From Diacronema lutheri (taxonomy: Eukaryota > Haptophyta > Pavlovophyceae > Pavlovales > Pavlovaceae), in NCBI GenBank assembly GCA_019448385.1, contig JAGTXO010000021.1:62001-126000 (forward strand): 64,000 nt of DNA. Direction: 5' to 3'. The notes below the pieces were generated by a model, which had not been told where the DNA came from, did no database searches, and saw only the letters and a program-made list of their open reading frames with translations. Positions 21,206 through 31,428 of this stretch are shown piece after piece. The first letter of the stretch is position 1; each line of letters starts with the position of its first letter. A program made the translations under genes and the position numbers.

Positions 21206-23203
21206 ATGCATTTCGACCCCGAAGTGTCGCCCAGATTTTCGGCGTGCATGCACTCCGACGCCGTCGCGTGGCCGCTGCCCGCTCTGCACGCGGCGGTGGT
21301 CACGCTGCGCGACGCGGAGCCGGCGGCGCGCGCGTTGCACTCGCACGGCTTCCGGCTGCGGCACCTCGGTGACGACGTCTTTCTCGCCTGGGGGCGCGCG
21401 CCGCTCGACGCGGACGCGCTCTCTCTCGCGCGCGCGCCGCCCTGCACGCCGATCGCCGCGCCGTCCGCAGCTCTGCTCGAGCTGCTCGCGCGCGACTGCG
21501 TTGATGAGTGCCTGGCACGACTCGGTCTCTTCCGCCTCGGCGAAGACCTCTACTTACTTCACGAGCAGCTCTGCGTTGCGCAGCAGCCGCGCTGCGACGA
21601 CGGCGCGCGGCAGGGTGCAGACCACCGAGCGGAGCGCAGGCTCAAGCCGACCTGCGCGGTGCGCGCCGAGATCGCCATCACGGCGGGCGCAGACGGCGTG
21701 AGCGCGGCGGCTTTGACACAGCTGGCGACCGTCACGTTCACCCCGTGCACTGTGCGATTTCGCCAGCAGCTCGCGTCGAGCCCTCTCGTCATGCGCACGC
21801 TCCTGCCGCATATGCGCCGCACGCTCGACGCGGAAGGCCTCGTCGACTTGCGCGGCTACTGCGACGACTACGAAGCGGCGGGCGAGCGGGCGGTGGCTTT
21901 GCTCGCGCCGTCGCTCGCGCGCGTGACTGTGCTCTGCCTCGCGACGGATCGCGCGCGCCTCGATGCCCACGTCGCCTCGAGGCTGCCGCTCGCGCGCGGC
22001 GGCGGCTGCGGCGGCGAGGACGGCGGCGCGCTCTACGCGCTCAGGCCCGACTTCGATCTGCGCGTGCCGGCGGACAGCGGGCCAAAGGGCGAGCGTCGGC
22101 GTGCGCCGCCCGCGTGGCGGGCGCCGCTCGGCGAGCTGCCGCTGTGGGCACTCGTCCAGGCCAACGACAGTGTGCGCCGCACCGCATTCGCCGACGATGA
22201 GTTTGGCCTTGCCCTGCTCGGCGGCGCGGACGATGCGCACGCGCTCGCGCCGCCACTCAGCGTGGACCCCGTTGCGCTCGCCGCCGCGCTGCTCGACGGG
22301 CCGAGGCCGGCGAGCGGCGTGGCGCCGCCGCGCTCTGCGAGCATCCAGTGCGTCCTCGTCGTGAATGCCGTCCACCTGCTCGACGCTGTGGGCCCGGTGG
22401 CGAGCGCTCTTGACGCGGAGGGTGCGGACGGCGGCGAGGCGGCGCCGAACCGCGCACCACGCGTTGGCGTGCGCGAGGCGTGCGTCGCGCTGCATGTCGC
22501 GCTCGGAGGCGCCGACGTCAGCCGAGCGGCGGCAACCCAGCAGCCTGATGGCATTGCCCAGCTCCTGAGGCCGTTCGCCACGCGACCGGTGATGTCGCAC
22601 CCTCCGCCCGCTCGCGCTGCCTGCCGGCACTCAGGGCCGGCCGAGGCGGAAGGGTCCACGGCGATGGAGGGCCACCCGGCTGGGGCGCGAGCGTCGCAAC
22701 CGCCGTGCGAGGTGGACGACCAGGATTGGGCCATTGCCGAAGGCGCGGCCAGGGCGCTCGCCGACGAGCCCGACGAGCCGCGGCAGCCTCGAGCGCCGAC
22801 ACGCTTCCGCACGGCCGCGCAGTTGCTCGGCGCCAATGCCGGCGCACGGCATGCCGATCTCGCTGCGCGCGATGTGCTCCAGCCGGATGGCTCGCTCGCC
22901 GATGCCGGGCTGCGCGCCATAGACGCCGCGTGGTCGGTCTGCGACCGCGACGGCGATGGGCTCCTCGGACGGGCCGATCTCGACTTCTTCCAGGCGCTGA
23001 CCGGTGGTGAGCCACTCGACGACGACGACTTTGCCTACTTTTGCGCGAGCTTTGAGTCGATGGACGGCCGCGCCGGCGAAAGCACCCGGCGCGGGCTGAC
23101 ACGTGCCGGCTTCCGCGCCTACTTTTCGCACGCCTTTGCGGAGGACCCGAACGCGGCGCTCGCGGACCTCAAGGCGCTCGTCGTGCACCGAGACGCGCAG
23201 TGA
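21206..23203 (+). CDS. Large protein with a C-terminal EF-hand, otherwise unrecognised
   Basis: A single open frame of 665 residues from the ATG at 21206 (MHFDPEVSPRF). An in-frame upstream ATG at 21119 would add 29 residues encoded by the duplicated leader and is less likely. Most of the protein is Ala/Leu/Arg-rich and unfamiliar. Near residue 575 a canonical EF-hand loop DRDGDGLLGRAD is followed by a paired helix-loop region (FASFESMDGRAGESTRRGLT) that lacks good ligands. A calcium sensor or calcium-regulated scaffold is plausible but unproven. No signal peptide or membrane segment is evident. Confidence 0.6.
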   Translation: MHFDPEVSPRFSACMHSDAVAWPLPALHAAVVTLRDAEPAARALHSHGFRLRHLGDDVFLAWGRAPLDADALSLARAPPCTPIAAPSAALLELLARDCVDECLARLGLFRLGEDLYLLHEQLCVAQQPRCDDGARQGADHRAERRLKPTCAVRAEIAITAGADGVSAAALTQLATVTFTPCTVRFRQQLASSPLVMRTLLPHMRRTLDAEGLVDLRGYCDDYEAAGERAVALLAPSLARVTVLCLATDRARLDAHVASRLPLARGGGCGGEDGGALYALRPDFDLRVPADSGPKGERRRAPPAWRAPLGELPLWALVQANDSVRRTAFADDEFGLALLGGADDAHALAPPLSVDPVALAAALLDGPRPASGVAPPRSASIQCVLVVNAVHLLDAVGPVASALDAEGADGGEAAPNRAPRVGVREACVALHVALGGADVSRAAATQQPDGIAQLLRPFATRPVMSHPPPARAACRHSGPAEAEGSTAMEGHPAGARASQPPCEVDDQDWAIAEGAARALADEPDEPRQPRAPTRFRTAAQLLGANAGARHADLAARDVLQPDGSLADAGLRAIDAAWSVCDRDGDGLLGRADLDFFQALTGGEPLDDDDFAYFCASFESMDGRAGESTRRGLTRAGFRAYFSHAFAEDPNAALADLKALVVHRDAQ

Positions 23204-23350
23204 GAGTCGCATTGGCCCGCGGCCGCTCGCATTCAAGAGCCTGCCAGGTCGGTCGGCCACAGTGCATCATCAAGGAGCACGCCTAACGGCGCACGCACCA
23301 GACGGCGCACGCACCAGACGGCGCGCGCGCCGGGCGGCGCGCGCGCACGC

Positions 23351-24753
23351 TCACAGGTGGAGTCGGCACTCGAGCACGCCGGCGACATTGCCCTTGCACG
23401 CTGGGCATCGCCCTCCCTCGGCGCTCAGCTCGCCGATGACGCGCGCGCCGCGTAGGCAGCCCGCACAGTAGAGAAAATCCATGCACGGCAGGACAATTGT
23501 GTTTCGCGGCACTTTCATGCACATCTGGCAGAGCGAGAACTCCTCGACGGTGCGCAGCTCGGAGAGCTGCGCCTCGAGCTCCGTCACGCGCGCGGTCAGC
23601 GCGCGCACCTGCTCAGCCGTCGCGCGCTCCTCGGTCGGCGGCGGCGTGCGGCTCGTGCGGTTGGGCTCGGCGCGCGCCGCCGGCGGCGGCAGCGTCGCGC
23701 TTGCCCCCGGCGACGGCATGAGCGCCGGGGGAGGCGGCGACGGTGAGTACGGCGGCGGTAAGGGCGGCGCGGAGCCGTCCGCGCCGAGACCGTGCGGCAG
23801 CGGACGCGGCGGTGGTGGCGGCAGCTCGTCGTGCTCTTCGTCCAAGGCGCGCGCGCGCGCGTACGGACCATCGTTGTCGCCTCCGCCGCTGCCGCGCAGT
23901 TGCACGAACGTCGGCCGCTCGGGGTTGCCGTTCATGAACTGCAGCTCTAGCTCGTCGCTGAAGGTCGAGATGTAGAGCGCGAGGCAGATCATTTGGACGC
24001 CGCTCGTCGCGCAGTACGGCTCGCGCTGGAATGCCACGTCCAGCTGCCGCCTCAGCGCGAACATTGGTAACCCCTCGGCGGGGCCGTCAAGGAGCGCGGC
24101 GACGACGGCCTCGTGCAGCGCCTCGGTCGGCGAGCGCACGTACGAGATTCGCGCGCACCCGCTTGCGTTGGATCGGTTGTTCAGCATGTGCGTGAGGAAG
24201 TGGACGACGTGGTCGGGCTGATGCCATGCGGACGGCGCTGGCTCCACCACGCCCGGTGGCAAGGGCGGCGCGCCGCCCGGCCGCGCCCACGTCGAGCGCG
24301 CGCCGGCGGGCGTGGCCGCGCGCGCGTTCGCCTCGCCATGGATGGCGCCATGCCCGTGGACGAGCTGGCCCAGCAGCTTGCTCGCGGCCGCGTCCTTGCC
24401 TTCCGCTTTTGAGTTGACGGCGCGTCCGCGCGCGCGCGCACCGTCGCGTGGTCGGCGCGCACGGCGACTTCGAAGAGGAACGCGGGGTCGTCGGCAGTAG
24501 CGCGCGGCGGCTTGGGCCGCAGCTCCGCTTCCGAGTGCGCGAATACGCACCAATCGCCGCGGCGGCAGCTGCCGCGCGCGTCTGCGTCGCGGCAGCGGAG
24601 AGTCCGAAAGAATGGCGAGTTACGCGGCTCGGCCCACGCCCACCACGTGGTGGGCTGGTTGCCCGGGTGCGCGTCACGATGCATGTTCATGTACACCGGC
24701 GCGTCCCACCCGCGCTGCGCGCACATGTCCTCGAGCGCTTGGCGCGCCGCCAT
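23351..24753 (-). CDS. CCCH zinc-finger and RING-finger protein (putative E3 ligase)
   Basis: Exon 1 (24442-24753) starts MAARQALEDMCAQRGW and contains a C-x8-C-x5-C-x3-H finger (CRDADARGSCRRGDWCVFAH), the RNA-binding CCCH class. A 47-nt intron (24395-24441, GTGCGC...GCAAG) joins in phase 0 to exon 2 (23351-24394). The middle is proline-rich (PPPPPRPLP, SPPPPALMP), followed by a helical stretch and a C-terminal RING-like C3xC4: LCQMC, LPCMDFLYCAGC, CPAC. The usual histidine after LPC is Asp here, so zinc co-ordination is atypical. CCCH+RING pairs are known in RNA-decay E3 ligases (Roquin, MEX-3, Unkempt types), but I cannot assign an orthologue. About 451 residues. Confidence 0.7.
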
Positions 24754-24977
24754 GCTCGTCGCGCGCTGAAGGCTCCAACGCGATCTCCCCAGAATTCAAA
24801 GAAAGGGGCGAGTTGGACGCGTCCACGCCCCATTTGGACGCGTCCACGCCGGTGACGACTGACGACGCTTCCGGGCGAGTCAAGCCCAGCCCCAACCCCC
24901 CCTCCTCGCAGGGGGCCGACACACCGGGCCGCGGCGCGACGAACGTAGCGAGCGAAATCTAGAATTTTCGCGCGCGG
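24754..24977. promoter_or_regulatory. Upstream region of the CCCH/RING gene with paired ACGCGT palindromes
   Basis: Two direct copies of TTGGACGCGTCCACGCC (about 24811-24850), each with the perfect palindrome GGACGCGTCC, lie 60-95 bp upstream of the CCCH/RING ATG. ACGCGT is the MCB cell-cycle box in yeast; its use here is only a suggestion. Confidence 0.4.
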
Positions 24978-27054
24978 TCACAAGAGGTGCGAGCCGCTCG
25001 CCGCACGTTGCACCCGCGGCGCGCCGCCGAGCTCTTGCGCGCCGCGCGCGTCGGCGGGCGTGGCGTGCACCCCCGCACGTACCTGCTCCGCCTCCTCGTG
25101 CGCGCCGGCCGCGTCGAGCATCGCGCCGAGCCGCTCGGCGACACGCGCGCACCGCGCGTGTGCCGGGCCAAGGAGGCGCGCGTAACCGTCGAGCGCGCGG
25201 GTGTACAGAGCGATGGCCTCGTCTGGCTCGTCCTCGTCCTCCACCTGCTCGCCGAGGCGCTCGAGCGCGCGGAGCGTCGTCAGGTGTGCATCGCCGAGCG
25301 CGTGCTCGTACCCGGCCGCCGCCCTGCGCAGCATGGCTTCCGCGTCCGAGCTGTCGCCCTCGCTGCGGAGGAGGAGCGCAAACTCGACGCACGTAGAGAG
25401 CGTCGTGCCGTGCGTCAGGCCGAGCGCGTGCTCGAAGCCGGCGAGCGCACGGCGGTACATCGCCTGCGCTTCCTCGCCATCGTCGAGCTTGGCCGTCAGC
25501 CGCGCGAGCGCGCGCACGCTCGCGAGCGTGTGCGCGTGCGTGTCGCCGAGCGCGGCCTCGCGCCCGTCGACCGCGCGCTTGAGCAGCTGCTCCGCCTCCT
25601 CCAGCTCGCCGCGCGCCTCGAGCACGCAGCCGAGCTCGTGCACGAGGTTGAGCGTGTCGGCGTGCAATGCGTCCATCGTCTCGCGCCCGGCGAGCGCGCG
25701 CCGCAGCAGCGTCTCCGCCTCGGCGAGCGCCACGCCGTCGGGCGCGCGCGCGCCGTCATCGCCCTCGTCGCCATCGAAGCGCCACCGCCGTCGCACCGTC
25801 GCGCGTTCGGGATCCGCCGCCGCGGGCGCGCGCGGCGCGCAGGGCCGGACGTCGACGACGCGCGGGAGGGCGAGGAGCTGCGCGAGTTGCGCCATCAGCT
25901 CGAGGTCGGAGCTCGATTGGGCGAGGGCCGCGCGGCCCATCGCGACGAGCCAGCTGTGCAGCGCGTCCTGCACCGCCGCGCCGAGCGCGCGCGCGCCGCC
26001 GCTGCGCTCGCCGATCGCATTGACGATGTGCGCGTTGTCAGCGGCGGGCAGGAGCCACGTGGCATCGAGCGCGATTGCAGCAAGCTGCGTGCCGATCTCG
26101 GCGAGCTGCGTGCGCAGCCTGGGCGCAAGCGCGGCGGCGGCGGCGGGCGCGAGCAGCGGGCGCACAATGCAGCCGCAGTCGAGCGCCGTGCCCACCTCCG
26201 CGAGGCAGTGCGCGCGGCGGAGCGGCGCAGGCACGCCGAGCGGCGGCGCGCGCGCGCCCGCTTCGAGCCCGGGCCACGGCGCGAGGACAAGGAGCAACGT
26301 GCCGCACCGCCTCAAGCGGTCGGGCACCGTGTGGTCCCAGTGCGCGCGCGAGCGCACGGCTGCCACGCCGTCGGCGCCACGTGACCAAAAGGACACGCCG
26401 GTCATGTCGAGCCTGCGACCGATCGGAAGGCGCGGCGGGCGAAAACGCGCGCGCGCGCGCACGGGAGATCGAAACTTGGTCGACGCGCGGAGGCGAGGAA
26501 ATGATGTGCGCCGCGCGCGCGCGCGTTGCCCGGTGGGGAGGGGCAGGGGTAAAAAAAAGGGAGGGGGGGGGGGGGGGGGCGCACCAGAGCAGAGGGTCCT
26601 CGCCGTTGTTGTACGCGCCGGCGAGCGCACCGATCAGGTCGTCGAACGGCGCGTCCCAATCGTGCGAGACACATGCGCTCGCCGGACCGGTCGTCTCAGG
26701 CGGGAGCGTGGCGACGAGCGCGGCGCGCGCCTGCTCCGTGCGCGGGCGCACGAGCTCAAAGACCACGTCCTCCGTTGTGAGCGGCGCGCCCTTGGCGCGC
26801 CGGCTCGGCGGCCGCTCCCACGGGCGCCAAAGGCGCGGGGGCCCATAGCTCGGCTGCTGCGCGCGCGCGTCATCGCACAGCTGGCGGAGAGCGGAGAGGC
26901 GCATGCCGTCGATCGACGGCGCGAGCACGGGCGCGGGCGCCTGAGCTGTCGTCTCGGTCGATTCGGCCGACGTGTTCGTCGTGCTGCGCCCGTCCGACGA
27001 GACCGGGAGCGCGCCTGGCGATATGGCCAGTCTGCGCCGCATGCACCAGGCCAT
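24978..27054 (-). CDS. TIR-like ('SHxW') domain plus kinesin-light-chain-type TPR protein
   Basis: About 634 residues in two exons (26585-27054; 24978-26412). The intron at 26413-26584 opens GTGCGC then a C run on the sense strand, and rejoins in phase 2 as DPLLW|LDMTGVSFW. The first half carries ACVSHDWDAPFDDLIGAL, LLWLDMTGVS, CGTLLLVLAPWPG and RRAHCLAEV. This is the signature order of a protist domain usually written SHAW...WIDxFxVNQ...LLVL.PW...RAWCLWE, which looks TIR/flavodoxin-like. The second half has at least five KLC-type TPRs (EAETLLRRALAGRET ... THAHTLASVRALARL ... LGLTHGTTLS ... LGDAHLTTL). The N-terminal start at 27054 follows an AT-rich spacer. A role in stress or immune-like signalling is inference. 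Confidence 0.65.
26563..26579 (-). repeat. 17-nt G/C homopolymer at an intron start
   Basis: G run on plus (C on the sense strand) directly after the GTGCGC donor of the TIR-like/TPR gene intron. Confidence 0.85.
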
Positions 27055-27249
27055 GGCGTGCTGCACGCTGGCACGGACCAGCCCTGGCTCCGACGACGTG
27101 CTCGTGCCTCAAGCAGGCCAACGGGCGCCACGCCACTGATTGGGGTGGGTAAGTACAGTAGTTAAACTATATCCCCATATTAAACCAACTCTTGGCTTTC
27201 CCGTGCGCGCTCGTGCTGCAAGCCTCCAACCCGTCCTGTCAAGACCCGC
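27055..27249. promoter_or_regulatory. Divergent promoter region, TIR-like/TPR and PDZ genes
   Basis: 195 bp between opposed ATGs. It contains an AT-rich core AGTTAAACTATATCCCC (about 27158-27176) followed by ATATTAAACC, unusually AT-rich for this window, and CTATAT is a possible TATA-like element. Shared use is inferred. Confidence 0.4.
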
Positions 27250-27969
27250 ATGCAGCAGGTGCGCGTGGACGAGCAGCCAACGGACGACGACTTCCTCGTG
27301 GTCACGGTTTCGAGCGCAGACGGGCGGAACGTCCGCCTTTTCAAGCGGGCCGCCTCCGACTTGCTCGGCGTCCACCTTCGGCGGCAGGCGTCGGGCAAGC
27401 TCGAGCTCGAGGGCGTGGCTGTCGGCTCACTCGCCGAGAAGCACGGCCTCAAGCCAGGCGACGTGATCGAAGCGATCAACGGCGTGCACTACGCGACGGC
27501 GCACGACGCCATCAACGCGCTGCGAGCTGCCATCGGCGACGTTGAAGTTCGGATTGCCTTCGCGGATGCCCCCACCGTTTGCCTGCCGGCGGCGCGCCAC
27601 CCATCGGCTGCGTCGGACGTCGCCACCTCTGCGCCCGGGACTGATGCCGCGACCGATGCCGCCGGTCGTGACCATGCCGAGGCGCACGCTCACGCAGACG
27701 CCGCGCGCGAAGAGGCGATCAAGCGCATGCCGCACGCGCTGCAGGCCGCGCTCCGCTGCTGCTCCGTTGACACACAACGCGCGCTCTTCCAGGTGCGTGC
27801 GCACAACGCAGTGATCGGGTCGTGCGTCGACACCTTAGGATGTGGTGCACGTTACGCACCCGACCGCGCGCAGTGCGCGCTCCCGGGCCACCGCGACGTC
27901 GCGGCGCTCCCCACCCCCGCCCTGCCGGCGCGGCAGGTCGCCAGCCCGTGCCTCTTCTCACCGCACTGA
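27250..27969 (+). CDS. PDZ-domain protein
   Basis: 239-residue frame beginning MQQVRVDEQPTDDDF. Residues about 35-105 form a PDZ-like domain (LLGVHLRRQ carboxylate-loop region, GVAVGSLAEKHGLKPGDVIEAINGVHY, HDAINALRAAIGDVEVRIAF), which binds C-terminal peptide tails. The rest is Ala/His-rich (DHAEAHAHADAAREEA). A GTGCGT donor-like site after LFQ (about 27791) means the last ~58 residues, which look like intron translation, may not be coding, but I found no convincing downstream exon before the convergent TTLL9 gene at 28061. Divergent from the TIR-like/TPR gene. Confidence 0.65.
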   Translation: MQQVRVDEQPTDDDFLVVTVSSADGRNVRLFKRAASDLLGVHLRRQASGKLELEGVAVGSLAEKHGLKPGDVIEAINGVHYATAHDAINALRAAIGDVEVRIAFADAPTVCLPAARHPSAASDVATSAPGTDAATDAAGRDHAEAHAHADAAREEAIKRMPHALQAALRCCSVDTQRALFQVRAHNAVIGSCVDTLGCGARYAPDRAQCALPGHRDVAALPTPALPARQVASPCLFSPH

Positions 27970-28060
27970 TGGCGGCGGCCGCACTCGATCAAGGCGATCG
28001 CCCGCTGCGCCCCGTGCGTAACGATGGCATCAACAAAGGGGGGATGGAGTACTCATACGC

Positions 28061-29725
28061 TCACGATTTCGCCGGCTTTGAGTGCTGCTTAAAGAGCCGC
28101 TTCAGATTGCGTGCGCGGTCGTCAAAGCAGCCGAGCCTGCTGGCGGGATTGCCCGACTTGTCCGCCGAGCTGCGGACGGGCCCGTTGTGGTAGACGAGGT
28201 CGAAGCCGCCGACCTGCTCGTACAGCTCGTCCTCAAGCAGACCCTCCGGGTCGAGGATGGTGTAGACGTCGTCGAGCAGCCCGTACTTGAGCTCGTAGTC
28301 CGCCTGCGTGTCCGCAGTGATCGACGGGCTCGCGTTCACCAATCATCACGTCGTACCCGTACATCTCAAAGCAGTGCTTGTCGTTGATCATCGTCTTCTG
28401 CACAGCGAGCAGCGAGTTGACCACAATCGACTGCGCCGCGAGCGCGCGTGCGCCGCAAGCGTCGGCGGGCGCGCGGGAGCGGGCGCACGCGCGGGCGCTC
28501 CGGCGGGCGCGCGCGTCAGCTGCTCTCACGCGCGGGCGCGGCGGGGCCTGAGGGTGCGCGCAATCCGTGCCTGGATGCTGAAAAAGAGCGCGTCGATCGC
28601 TTCGGAGCCGTGCAGCGAGACGAGGTGCAGCTTGAGCTCGCGCAGCGCCCACTTACAGCCGAGGTCCTTCTCGTAGCCCGGCGCGGTCTTCTGGATCGCC
28701 GCGTTCGTCAAATGCACGTACCTGAATCGGCGGGCGTGACGCGGTGGTGCGGTGGTCAGCCTGGCCGCATGGTTCACTGGCCAGCGCCCAGCGCGCACAG
28801 GCGCGCGCGGCTCTACCGCGCGCGCGCGGCTCTCTCGCGCGCGACGCGCACATGCGCGCGCGCACGAGTCGGCGAGCGTGCTCTTGCTCACGGTGTAGCG
28901 CGAGGAGGAGAATCGCGCGAAGCCCGAGCGGTAGAGGTACACCTACGAGGCCCAGGGCACGCACGCGCGCGCGAGCGCTGAGCGAAGCCAGCCCGCGCGC
29001 GCGCCGTCGCGCGGCGCCGCGCGATGCGTTGCCGCCGCACGGGCGCCCGTCGGCGCGCGCACCGTGAGGGGCTGAAAATTGGTGACGAGCGCGTAGAGGC
29101 GGAGGTCAAACTTCTTGCCGCCAATCAGAAGCGGATTCTCGAGGTAGCGCTGCACGATGTACGTCTCCGCCTGCTGCGGCTGCTGCGCGTCGCCCGCTGC
29201 GGCTGCGCTCGTCGTGTGCATGTTTGGCCTCCACTTCGCGTCCTTCTTCCACTCGGAGATCTGCGAGAGCTTGTTGAAGAGGAAGATGCCCTTGCCTTGC
29301 GCCTTGCCGATTGGCTTCATGATCCAAATAGCGCCCGCCTGCTGCTTAAACTCCTCGACGAAGAGGCCATAATCGGCGGGCAGCACGAACGTGAGCGGGA
29401 AGAAGTCGTAGCTCGACGCCTCGGCGAGGCGGTCCTCGCGGACGAGCGAGCGCTGCATGCGCTTAAGGTTCTTGATGAGCAGGTCCTTGCGCGTCAGCTC
29501 GTAGTGGTTGCGGAAGTGGTTGATCACCTGCTGCTCCTCGAGGTGCACCGCATCGAAGAACTCGCGCACCCAGCCCGTATCAATCCACGCGACATCCCAG
29601 TCGGTATCCGACTCAGTCTCCTTCCAGCCACGCGCCTTGAAAACGTCATAGATGACGTTCCGGAACGTCGTGCGGAAGCGCAGCGGCCCGGCGCGCTCGG
29701 CCGAGCGCCAGCGCCGGCCGTCCAT
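28061..29725 (-). CDS. TTLL9: Tubulin polyglutamylase TTLL9-like, active-site segment missing
   Basis: Exon 1 (29063-29725): RFRTTFRNVIYDVFKARGW, DVAWIDTGWVREFFD, HFRNHYELTRKDLL, WIMKPIGKAQGKGIFLF, RYLENPLLIGGKKFDLR. Exon 2 (28866-28942): YLYRSGFARF. Exon 3 (28571-28721): YVHLTNAAIQK, GCKWALREL. Exon 4 (28061-28430): LLAVQKTMINDKHCFEMYGYDVMI, then VNASPSITADTQADYEL. This is the TTLL9 pattern; TTLL9 glutamylates axonemal tubulin, implying flagella. Intron 3 has a GC donor (CAG|GCACGG) and gives exact family spacing. In exon 4 the ten or eleven residues that link YDVMI to VNASPS in every TTLL (the LKPWLLE segment with its Mg-binding Glu) are absent and the frame shifts by one at about 28345. 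The locus is therefore a recent null allele or a sequence error. Confidence 0.85.
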
Positions 29726-29909
29726 CCGAGACGAGACGCGGCGAGCCCGTCAAACGGCCGCCATCGATCGCCGAGTTTGAAAATCGCCCAGGGCGAGTTC
29801 AGGATAGAAGCGACAGTACATGACACAGCAGTCAGGATACTTCTGATCTACCTACACTGGCGTATGGGGGCACGCACGCGGCGCAGTGACGGCGGTTTAA
29901 GTTCGAAAG
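29726..29909. promoter_or_regulatory. Divergent promoter region, TTLL9 / membrane EF-hand gene
   Basis: 184 bp between start codons, moderately AT-rich (GTTTGAAAATCGCCCAGGG; TGATCTACCTACACTGG). No motif is certain. Confidence 0.35.
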
Positions 29910-31356
29910 ATGGGCGCGCAGTGCTCCGCGCCGCCTTCTTCCTCGCCGCCTCTGGCAGGTGACGGGCCGGCGAGCGACGCGGAGGCGGCGAAGAAGGCGT
30001 CGTCGCAGGACGATGTGTCTGTTGGCCAGTGCTTTTGGGAAAGCCGCGCGTGCCGGCTCTCGACGCTCGCGACCATGGTCTACTGCGTCTTCATCTTCAC
30101 CGCGTTTGCGCACAACCCGACGCTTGGCTCGTTCTGGTGCCCGTTCAGCCAGTGCGAGATGAACCAGAAGCAGCACTCGACACACGAGCACATCAACTCG
30201 CAGATGCTCGTCTTCGCCGCTGTCTGCTTCTTCTTCGATATCTTCATCCTCACGTTCCATGCGACGCATCCGGTGCACCCGAAGTACATCATCACGTCGT
30301 TCCGACGGCGCGTCATCTATACGCACATCGTCTCGGGTATCGTGCAGGTGCTGCTCGGGCCAATCATCTGGTTCATCTACGTCCAGTACGACATGCCCTG
30401 GACGACCGAGCTCCTGGTCAAGATCCTCGTCATCTGGTGCTCGCTCTTCCACGTGACGACGGCGTGCTTCCTCGCGCGCACGCCGTTCGGCGCCGTGCGC
30501 GTGATGCTCCCGGCGTTCGTGATCGTGGTCGCAATGTATTGCTACACGCTGGGCGAGCTGTGGAACAACAACTACGCAGACCTTGAGGCGCCGCTCCTGC
30601 ACTGGTGGCTCATGATGCACATCTACGGTCCGTGCTGCGGCTCAAACATTCGCGCGTCTCGCGCCGCCGTGACGCGCGCCCCCGTGCGTCGCGCGCCGGC
30701 GGCGGACGCGCCGCCCACCAGTGTTCAACCGCATCGTCTTCACCATCCTCGCAAACCTCAACTTGCTCGCCAACGTGCGGTACACGCTCTCGATCCTGCT
30801 CGGCACCGCCGTCTGCACGCCACCGTCGCTCGGGATGAGCATGATGATCTTCGTGCTCGGCGCGATCATCGTGTTCAACCTGGTCTACCTCGCGACGCAC
30901 GAGAAGGAGGAAGAGCTCAAGACTGCGAAGGTCGTCTCCGCCGGCGCGGACTCGATCTCGACCAAGATCCCGGAGCACTTCGTCACACCGGAGGGCGCCG
31001 TGTTTGCAAAGTCGCTCACCGAGCTCGGCGCCGCCCACCTGACCGACCGCGAGATCTCGGGCATGGTCTTCCGCAAGCTCGACGCCGACAACTCGGGCGT
31101 GATCGAGATCGTCGATCTCGCGCGCCTGCTCGTCTCGTGGGGGCTGCCGTCATGGGCCGCCAAGGACATGATGGCCGAGCGAGACGATGACAAGAGCGGC
31201 ACAATCGACGAGGACGAGTTCTTCCGCAATTTTGCGGACGTCTGGCAGTTCGCCGCGACCGTCGTGCTTGGCAATATCGCTGGCGTCAACGACGGCGCGC
31301 GCGCGGGCACGCTGATCCAGGTCGTCAACGGCCACCTCGTCGTCGGCGGCAAGTGA
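29910..31356 (+). CDS. Polytopic membrane protein with C-terminal EF-hand pair
   Basis: About 450 residues in two exons (29910-30627; 30722-31356), joined in phase 1 through a 94-nt intron (GTCCGTG...CCACCAG) to give MMHIY|VFNRIVF. The N-terminus MGAQCSAPP fits an N-myristoylation signal with a palmitoylatable Cys. Five or six hydrophobic segments follow (TMVYCVFIFTAFA, MLVFAAVCFFFDIFIL, IVSGIVQVLLGPIIWFIYV, LLVKILVIWCSLFHV, VMLPAFVIVVAMYCY, MMIFVLGAIIVFNLVYL). The cytosolic tail carries two good EF-hand loops (DADNSGVIEIVD and DDDKSGTIDEDE). A calcium-regulated membrane protein, possibly channel-associated; no family recognised. Confidence 0.7.
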
Positions 31357-31395
31357 GCGCGGCGCCGCGCCAAACCGTGGCTGCGGCGCCATGCG

Positions 31396-31428
<33 letters not shown>

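Noticed and set aside
24978-26630. True kinesin light chain
   Set aside because: Only the TPR pattern fits. There is no KLC coiled-coil or heptad N-terminus, and the first half carries a TIR-like domain instead.
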